The notes beneath the pieces are model-generated. The model was given only the letters and a program-made list of their open reading frames with translations. It was not told the origin of the DNA and made no database searches. The position numbers and the translations under genes were made by a program. 38,591 nucleotides of DNA from Bacteroidaceae bacterium (lineage in GTDB: Bacteria > Bacteroidota > Bacteroidia > Bacteroidales > Bacteroidaceae): the NCBI GenBank assembly GCA_017483665.1, contig JAFUVM010000081.1, positions 1 to 38,591 of the forward strand, given 5' to 3'. Below, in pieces: positions 34,236 to 38,591 of this stretch (within the stretch, counting starts at the first letter, position 1; every line of letters begins with the position of its first letter).

Positions 34236-35579
34236 ATGAGACGCTTTGCTTTTTCATTCCTTACCTTTCTGCTGACACTTACCATAGCAGCACAAGGTCT
34301 TGTCGTCAGCGACGAGACACGTCGCATCCGCGAGGACTTCCAGGACCGCAAGTTCGGCATCTTCCTCCATTGGGGCATCTATTCCATGCTGGCCGACGGA
34401 GAATGGGTGATGCACAACCGGCACATCGACCGCAACGAGTATGCCAAGCTCGCCGGCGGTTTCTGTCCCTCCTGGTTCAGCGCACGCGAATGGGTGCAGC
34501 TCTTCAAGGAAGCCGGTGCCCAGTACGTCACATTCACCAGCAGGCATCACGACGGTTTCTCGATGTGGGAGACAAAGGCAAGTCCGTACAACATCGTCGA
34601 AGCCACGCCCTACGGACGCGACGTGCTGAAGTCGCTTGCTGATGCCTGTAGCCAGAACGGCCTCAAGCTCCATCTCTACTACAGCCACATGGACTGGCAG
34701 AGGACGGACTACCCGACAGGAAGCTGCCGCAACTGTCCGCACGACGAGTCAACCACCAACTGGGACAGCTACTACGCTTTCATGAACCAACAGCTCACGG
34801 AGCTCCTGACGAACTACGGCCCCATCGGTGCCATCTGGTTCGACGGCATGTGGGACCACAAGGAGAAGGAGTTCGACTGGCGGCTGGAAGAACAGTATGC
34901 TCTCATCAAGAAACTACAGCCCAAGTGCCTCATCGGCAATAACCATCACGGCGCTCCCATCGGCCTCGAGGACTTCCAGCTCTTCGAGCAAGACCTGCCC
35001 GGACAGAACACCGCAGGCTTCAACGGCGAAGAGACAATATCGCAACTCCCCCTGGAGACCTGCATGACGATGAACAACACCTGGGGCTACAGTATTACGG
35101 ACAAGAACTACAAGAGCGGAGACGAGCTCATCCGCCGACTCGTAACGGCAGCCGGCCTGAACGCCAACTTCCTGCTCAACATCGGACCGCGTCCCGACGG
35201 ACAGCTGCCCGACGAGGCTGTCGAGCGGCTGAAGCACATCGGAGCCTTCATGGACCTCAACGGCTCTGCCATCTACGACACGCGAGGCGGCTGTGTCCCT
35301 CCGCAGGACTGGGGCGTCACGACACAGAAGGGCAAGACGCTCTTCATTCACATCCTGAACAAGGAGAAGGACGGCAAGGTGGTCAACGAAGGACTGGAAC
35401 GCATCAACGGCGGACCGCTGTCCTTCTTGCTTCCCCTCAGCGAACACACGCTCTCGAAGGTCACTTTGCGAAGCGACGGATCTGCTCTACAGTTCCAGCG
35501 CGAAGGGAACGGCTACCGCATCTTCCTGCCCAAGCGTCCCGACACCGTGGACTGCATCCTGACCGCCACTTTACAATAG
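34236..35579 (+). CDS. Secreted GH29 alpha-L-fucosidase
   Basis: A 447-residue exported glycosidase removing alpha-linked fucose. The signal peptide is FAFSFLTFLLTLTIAAQG. GH29 hallmarks: KFGIFLHWGIYSM near the start, YVTFTSRHHDGFSMWETKAS, LKLHLYYSHMDW and the nucleophile Asp203 in IGAIWFDGMWD. The C-terminal beta-sandwich (about 345-447) is the usual one. It starts 9 bases after the hairpin at 34194 and has no clear promoter. Together with the rhamnosidase at 13280 it suggests use of host or plant deoxyhexose glycans. Confidence 0.93.
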   Translation: MRRFAFSFLTFLLTLTIAAQGLVVSDETRRIREDFQDRKFGIFLHWGIYSMLADGEWVMHNRHIDRNEYAKLAGGFCPSWFSAREWVQLFKEAGAQYVTFTSRHHDGFSMWETKASPYNIVEATPYGRDVLKSLADACSQNGLKLHLYYSHMDWQRTDYPTGSCRNCPHDESTTNWDSYYAFMNQQLTELLTNYGPIGAIWFDGMWDHKEKEFDWRLEEQYALIKKLQPKCLIGNNHHGAPIGLEDFQLFEQDLPGQNTAGFNGEETISQLPLETCMTMNNTWGYSITDKNYKSGDELIRRLVTAAGLNANFLLNIGPRPDGQLPDEAVERLKHIGAFMDLNGSAIYDTRGGCVPPQDWGVTTQKGKTLFIHILNKEKDGKVVNEGLERINGGPLSFLLPLSEHTLSKVTLRSDGSALQFQREGNGYRIFLPKRPDTVDCILTATLQ

Positions 35580-35604
35580 AAGGGACAAGGAGCAAGGGGC
35601 AAGA

Positions 35605-35641
35605 GAAATAGTAAATCGTAAATTATCAAATCGTAAATCAA
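35605..35641. repeat. GTAAATC heptamer-like repeat before udk
   Basis: Four to five words GTAAATC/GTAAATT/TCAAATC precede the ATG at 35645 by four bases. Nearly the same words occur before the MlaE-like gene at 104-141, 35 kb away. Confidence 0.8.
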
Positions 35642-35644
35642 AAG

Positions 35645-36256
35645 ATGTACATCATAGGCATAGCCGGCGGCACAGGTTCCGGCAAAACGACTGTCGTGAA
35701 GAAAATCCTCGAGACGCTTCCCACCGACCGTGTTGCGCTCATCCCGCAGGATTCTTACTACAACGACACCACACATCTCACCCCCGAGGAGCGCAAACGT
35801 ATCAACTTCGACCATCCCGATGCTTTCGACTGGAAGCTTCTCACCCAGCAGATACAGGCCCTGCGGCAAGGCAGGAGCATCGAGCAGCCCACCTACAGCT
35901 ACCTCGTCAGCAACCGACTGCCCGAGACGGTGCACGTAGAGCCTTGCGAGGTCATCATCATCGAAGGCATCATGGCTCTGTGGAAGAAGCAGCTTCGCGA
36001 CCTCATGGACCTGAAGATATTCGTCGATGCAGACCCCGACGAACGCCTCATCCGCGTCATCCAGCGCGATACAGTTGAACGCGGACGCACCACACAAATG
36101 GTGCTCGACCGCTACCTCGATGTCCTCAAACCGATGCACGAAGAGTTCATCGAGCCAACCAAACGCTACGCCGACCTCATCATCCCGCAGGGCGGCAACA
36201 ACAAGCAGGCCATCGACATCATGCGCACGTACATTATCCATAGGATTAAACCTTGA
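35645..36256 (+). CDS. udk: Uridine kinase
   Basis: Phosphorylates uridine and cytidine in pyrimidine salvage. The 203-residue protein has the P-loop GGTGSGKTT (residues 8-16), the nucleoside-binding region YNDTTHLTPEERKRINFDHPDAFDW, EPCEVIIIEGIMALW (Walker B-like), VDADPDERLIRVIQRDTVERGRT (lid Arg residues) and MHEEFIEPTKRYADLIIPQGG. Length and motifs are standard. The final base of the stop codon is also the first base of the palindromic element at 36256. Confidence 0.96.
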   Translation: MYIIGIAGGTGSGKTTVVKKILETLPTDRVALIPQDSYYNDTTHLTPEERKRINFDHPDAFDWKLLTQQIQALRQGRSIEQPTYSYLVSNRLPETVHVEPCEVIIIEGIMALWKKQLRDLMDLKIFVDADPDERLIRVIQRDTVERGRTTQMVLDRYLDVLKPMHEEFIEPTKRYADLIIPQGGNNKQAIDIMRTYIIHRIKP

Positions 36257-36355
36257 AGCCCCCTCTGACTCCCCCTTAAAGGGGAGAATAATAACAGGCC
36301 CAATGTTCACTCGAAAAACATTCCTTCCCTTTAAGGGGAGGTTAGGAGGGGGCTT
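36256..36355. repeat. Inverted palindromic element pair carrying the start of the lytic transglycosylase gene
   Basis: Outer arms AAGCCCCCTC (36256-36265) and GAGGGGGCTT (36346-36355) are exact inverted copies, each next to an inner CCCTTAAAGGGG-like dyad. The start codon ATG at 36303 lies in the core, and the right half is translated as FLPFKGRLGGGF. The layout equals that at 1805-1925 before lptB. Confidence 0.9.
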
Positions 36356-37463
36356 TCTCCTTTTTCTTTTACTCGCTTGTACTGCCAAGCAAGAGAAGCC
36401 TTCTGCTTCATCTTCCCTTTGGGGTGAGACAGAAGAGGGACCCTACGACCTCTACGAGATACAGAGCAGCGGCACGATTGTGGCCGGAACGTTGAGCGGT
36501 CCGGACACATACTACGAGTATCACGGACAGGGAATGGGCCTGCAATTCGACCTTGCCGAGGAATTTGCACAAAGCATAGGCGTAAAGCTCCAGATGGAGA
36601 TTTCGCCCGATACGGCTTCCCTGTTGGAAAGGCTGGAGCGGGGCGAGATTGACTTCATAGCACTCGAGATGCCGACCTGGCAGACGCGCTCCGACGAGGA
36701 GCTTCTGGGCGAAGCCATCGCCAAATGGTGGAGTCCCGAGCGTGTAAAGACCCTCTCTAACTCCCCCTTAAAGAGGGAGAACGTCGTTCGCCGCCACATG
36801 CGTCCCGTCATGCAGGATGCTGCACACGGCATCATCTCCGCCTACGACGAACTCTTCCGTCGGCACAGCGGAACGGCAGGATGGGACTGGCGCCTGCTCG
36901 CAGCGCAATGTTACCAGGAGTCGGGCTTCGACCCGCAGGCCCTCTCATCGATGGGTGCGCAGGGCCTCATGCAGCTCATGCCGGCCACAGCTGAAGCGAT
37001 GGGAGTGCCCGAGGGACAAGTCTTCGACCCCGAGCAGAACATCTCTGCCGCAACGCGATACATCCGCCGAGTCAGCCAAGCCTTTTCCGGCATCAGGGAC
37101 ACGCAGGAGCGCATCCGTTTCACTTTGGCTGCATACAACGGCGGCACAGGCCACGTACAGGACGCACAGATACTGGCACGCAAGGCAGGACGCGACCCGC
37201 ACCGATGGGACGAGGTGGCGCCCTTCATCCTGCACCTCTCCGAGCCCCGTTACTACCGCGACCCCGATGTCCGCCACGGCTATATGCGCGGCAGCGAGAC
37301 AGAAGCCTACGTCCGCCTCATCATGGAGCGTTGGGACCAGTACCGCGGCAGCGCCCGTTCCTTCGCCAGCGGCAGCACCCCGGCCCCCGCCAAGAGGAGC
37401 CTGCAGGACGGCGAATACAAGAGCCAGGTCAAGCCCGCCGAAGAATGGGTGCCGGAGGAATAA
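36303..37463 (+). CDS. MltF-like lipoprotein lytic transglycosylase
   Basis: Periplasmic or outer-membrane enzyme cutting peptidoglycan glycan strands. The 386-residue protein starts MFTRKTFLPFKGRLGGGFLL and has a lipobox LLLAC with Cys26. A shortened solute-binding-like domain (about 50-145, GTLSGPDTYYEYHGQGMGLQFDLAEEFAQ) precedes an SLT domain (about 190-330) with catalytic Glu206 (CYQESGFDP), GAQGLMQLMPATA and AAYNGGTGHV. The basic n-region of the signal peptide is encoded by a palindromic element, and residues 150-161 (TLSNSPLKREN) by another. The solute-binding part is about half the usual MltF size. The C-terminus is a proline/lysine-rich tail. Confidence 0.88.
   Translation: MFTRKTFLPFKGRLGGGFLLFLLLACTAKQEKPSASSSLWGETEEGPYDLYEIQSSGTIVAGTLSGPDTYYEYHGQGMGLQFDLAEEFAQSIGVKLQMEISPDTASLLERLERGEIDFIALEMPTWQTRSDEELLGEAIAKWWSPERVKTLSNSPLKRENVVRRHMRPVMQDAAHGIISAYDELFRRHSGTAGWDWRLLAAQCYQESGFDPQALSSMGAQGLMQLMPATAEAMGVPEGQVFDPEQNISAATRYIRRVSQAFSGIRDTQERIRFTLAAYNGGTGHVQDAQILARKAGRDPHRWDEVAPFILHLSEPRYYRDPDVRHGYMRGSETEAYVRLIMERWDQYRGSARSFASGSTPAPAKRSLQDGEYKSQVKPAEEWVPEE
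36749..36783 (+). repeat. Single palindromic element between the two domains of the transglycosylase gene
   Basis: AGACCCTCTCTAACTCCCCC followed by TTAAAGAGGGAGAAC is read in frame as KTLSNSPLKREN. The copy in the glycosyltransferase gene (minus strand) reads TLSNSPLKGEN in the same frame. It lies in the linker between the solute-binding-like and SLT domains. Confidence 0.85.
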
Positions 37464-37576
37464 TCTCGGGCAAAGCAGCACTTGTCACAATATAGTTTTG
37501 CACATATAGGAATCCATTATTTGAGTCTTTACACTAAAAAACTCGCATAATTCGTCTCGCATAAAGAAAAAAAACG

Positions 37577-37584
37577 TATCTTTG
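37577..37584 (+). promoter_or_regulatory. Putative -7 box for the mntA-hepT pair
   Basis: TATCTTTG matches TAnnTTTG and lies 55 bases before the mntA ATG. No good -33 TTTG at the right spacing is present, so support is partial. Confidence 0.5.
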
Positions 37585-37639
37585 TCTCGCGAGGAATGAA
37601 CTATTCAATCAGAGAACAGACAAAAGACTAGTCCAAACC

Positions 37640-37933
37640 ATGAAGACAAGAAGCGAATACATTGAACTCATCAAGAGTCATACCGACGAACTGAAACGCA
37701 GATTCGGCATCACTTCCTTGTCCATCTTCGGCTCCGTCGCTCGCGACGAACATCGCGAAGGCAGCGATGTGGACATTTATGTTACTATGCCTCCAAAGTT
37801 TTACAATCATGTGGCGGCAGCGATGTATTTGGAGGATTTGCTGGAAAGCAAAGTTGATTTGATACAGGAGCATCGGGGCATCCGTCCCTTCTTCCGCAAA
37901 CAGATAGAAACAGATGGCATCCGTATCTTATAG
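37640..37933 (+). CDS. mntA: MntA-like nucleotidyltransferase antitoxin
   Basis: A 97-residue minimal nucleotidyltransferase with the GSX10DXD motif complete: Gly31-Ser32, ten residues, Asp43-Val-Asp45 (FGSVARDEHREGSDVDIYV). In MntA/HepT systems this enzyme inactivates the HEPN toxin by adding AMP units to a tyrosine. It overlaps the following HepT-like gene by 20 bases, the usual arrangement. The local base composition is more AT-rich than the core genes, in keeping with mobility. Confidence 0.88.
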   Translation: MKTRSEYIELIKSHTDELKRRFGITSLSIFGSVARDEHREGSDVDIYVTMPPKFYNHVAAAMYLEDLLESKVDLIQEHRGIRPFFRKQIETDGIRIL

Positions 37934-38321
37934 ACAAGTGGGAGTCGTAGAAGATTTGCTAAAGCAAATCAAGAGAGCGATACTTAATCTGCAATCCTGG
38001 AACAAGGGTGTCCAAAGTGCGGACCATTGGTTGTCGTCTGCCGATGGAATGAAGACGCTTGCCGCCAATTGCATGTTAATCGAAGCAATAGGCGAAGGAT
38101 TCAGGAACATAGATGAAAGGACTGCCGGACAATTGCTTTCCCATCGACCAGATATTCCCTGGCGAGAAGTCATTGGTATGCGCAATCACATAGCACACGG
38201 CTACTTTGACATCAACGCAGACCTCGTTTGGGATGTCATCAGAAATGACCTCTCCCCCCTGCTTGATGCAACAGAATTCTTCCTCAACCATTTGTACGGA
38301 CTCGTTTCTGTTGAAGAATAA
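37914..38321 (+). CDS. hepT: HepT-like HEPN-domain toxin (DUF86)
   Basis: A 135-residue, all-helical HEPN protein, a predicted RNase toxin. The catalytic RX4H motif is Arg90-His95 in GMRNHIAHGYFDI, and Tyr97 completes RX4HXY, the tyrosine modified by MntA. ATG 37914 lies inside the end of mntA in another frame. Together the two genes form a complete type VII-like toxin-antitoxin module. Confidence 0.87.
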   Translation: MASVSYRQVGVVEDLLKQIKRAILNLQSWNKGVQSADHWLSSADGMKTLAANCMLIEAIGEGFRNIDERTAGQLLSHRPDIPWREVIGMRNHIAHGYFDINADLVWDVIRNDLSPLLDATEFFLNHLYGLVSVEE

Positions 38322-38327
38322 CCCCTT

Positions 38328-38465
38328 ATGCCAAGAAAAGCATATACCACCCAGCCTGCAGACTATACCGTCTGCCTGCACGAAGACTGCCCGATGGCAG
38401 CAACCTGTCTGCACCAGATTGCCTTTTCCGCTCTGCTGGAGAGCGAGGTATATTCTGAGTTTTAA
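38328..38465 (+). pseudogene. Short Cys-rich remnant, possibly DUF6078-like
   Basis: A 45-codon frame starting MPRKAYTTQPADYTVCLHED and continuing CPMAATCLHQIAF, ending in EVYSEF-stop. The C-x4-C-x5-C spacing (Cys16, Cys21, Cys27) and the D-x-x-V-C-L-x-x-D-C-P pattern resemble the N-terminus of a Bacteroidales family I recall as DUF6078, which is usually longer than 100 residues. It starts six bases after the hepT stop. It could be a truncated copy or a genuine small gene; recall only. Confidence 0.4.
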
Positions 38466-38539
38466 TTTAATTTGTAACGACTAAGCATCTATTTCTTGTT
38501 AAATATCTATAAATAAACGTATTGTTTACTATGTTTTTC

Positions 38540-38570
38540 TTGCACAATTCAAATTTAATTGCTACATTTG
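38540..38570 (+). promoter_or_regulatory. Bacteroidetes-type promoter reading out of the window
   Basis: TTG at 38540-38542, a 20-base spacer and TACATTTG at 38563-38570 match the consensus reasonably. The gene it would drive lies beyond the right edge. The stretch 38466-38539 is AT-rich and shows no gene. Confidence 0.6.
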
Positions 38571-38591
38571 TAACGGCTAAAGATAAAATCG

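Noticed and set aside
38206-38484. Plus-strand 92-codon frame overlapping hepT
   Set aside because: Out of frame with hepT and with the small Cys-rich frame at 38328; composition is Ser/Thr/Pro-rich without a family pattern.

Overview
The window looks like a chromosomal segment of a Bacteroidales bacterium, most likely a Prevotellaceae member. The basis is the TAnnTTTG-type -7 promoter boxes with TTTG about 19-20 bases upstream, the weak use of Shine-Dalgarno sites, a V-type ATPase of the Bacteroidetes type, many large secreted proteins ending in an 'YNLAGQR...KGINI..GKK' tail, and an abundance of polysaccharide-active enzymes. I ran no database search; family calls come from motifs and recall.

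Layout, left to right: (1) 144-2712, envelope lipid transport: MlaE-like permease, MlaF-like ATPase and LptB. (2) 2852-6862, a secreted CotH-kinase/lamin-tail protein and a secreted alkaline-phosphatase-superfamily hydrolase. (3) 7080-12852, proteostasis and DNA repair: trigger factor, ClpP, ClpX, RecQ. (4) 13280-24232, an accessory secreted-protein locus: a GH106-like rhamnosidase, a LamG/GLUG-like protein and a 1615-residue three-repeat protein. The last two are each followed by a closely related peptide gene of 50-51 codons. The first peptide gene overlaps its large partner in a TAATG stop/start, and each pair ends in a hairpin terminator. (5) 25082-29452, minus strand: flippase, an acyltransferase/glycosyltransferase fusion and a periplasmic cyclophilin, a likely glycan-assembly operon. 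(6) 29864-33196, V-type ATPase subunits D, I and K only, with a Na+-type ligand set in K. (7) 33264-37463, sugar nucleotidyltransferase, GH29 fucosidase, uridine kinase and a lipoprotein lytic transglycosylase. (8) 37640-38321, a MntA/HepT toxin-antitoxin pair, then a small remnant and an outward-facing promoter.

Three kinds of repeat run through the window and are its most unusual aspect. First, heptanucleotide tandem repeats of many different sequences sit just before start codons or across gene ends, and sometimes encode protein termini. Second, GC-rich palindromic elements built from variants of CCCCTAACCCCCTTTAGGGG, usually paired in inverted orientation, lie between genes but also in frame inside the LptB, lytic transglycosylase, acyltransferase/glycosyltransferase and rhamnosidase genes; a related heptamer-armed element lies inside V-ATPase subunit I. 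Third, four intergenic regions hold degenerate tandem arrays whose sequences differ but whose period is about 22 nt in each. The best candidates for something undescribed are the paired small peptides downstream of the giant secreted proteins and these 22-nt arrays.
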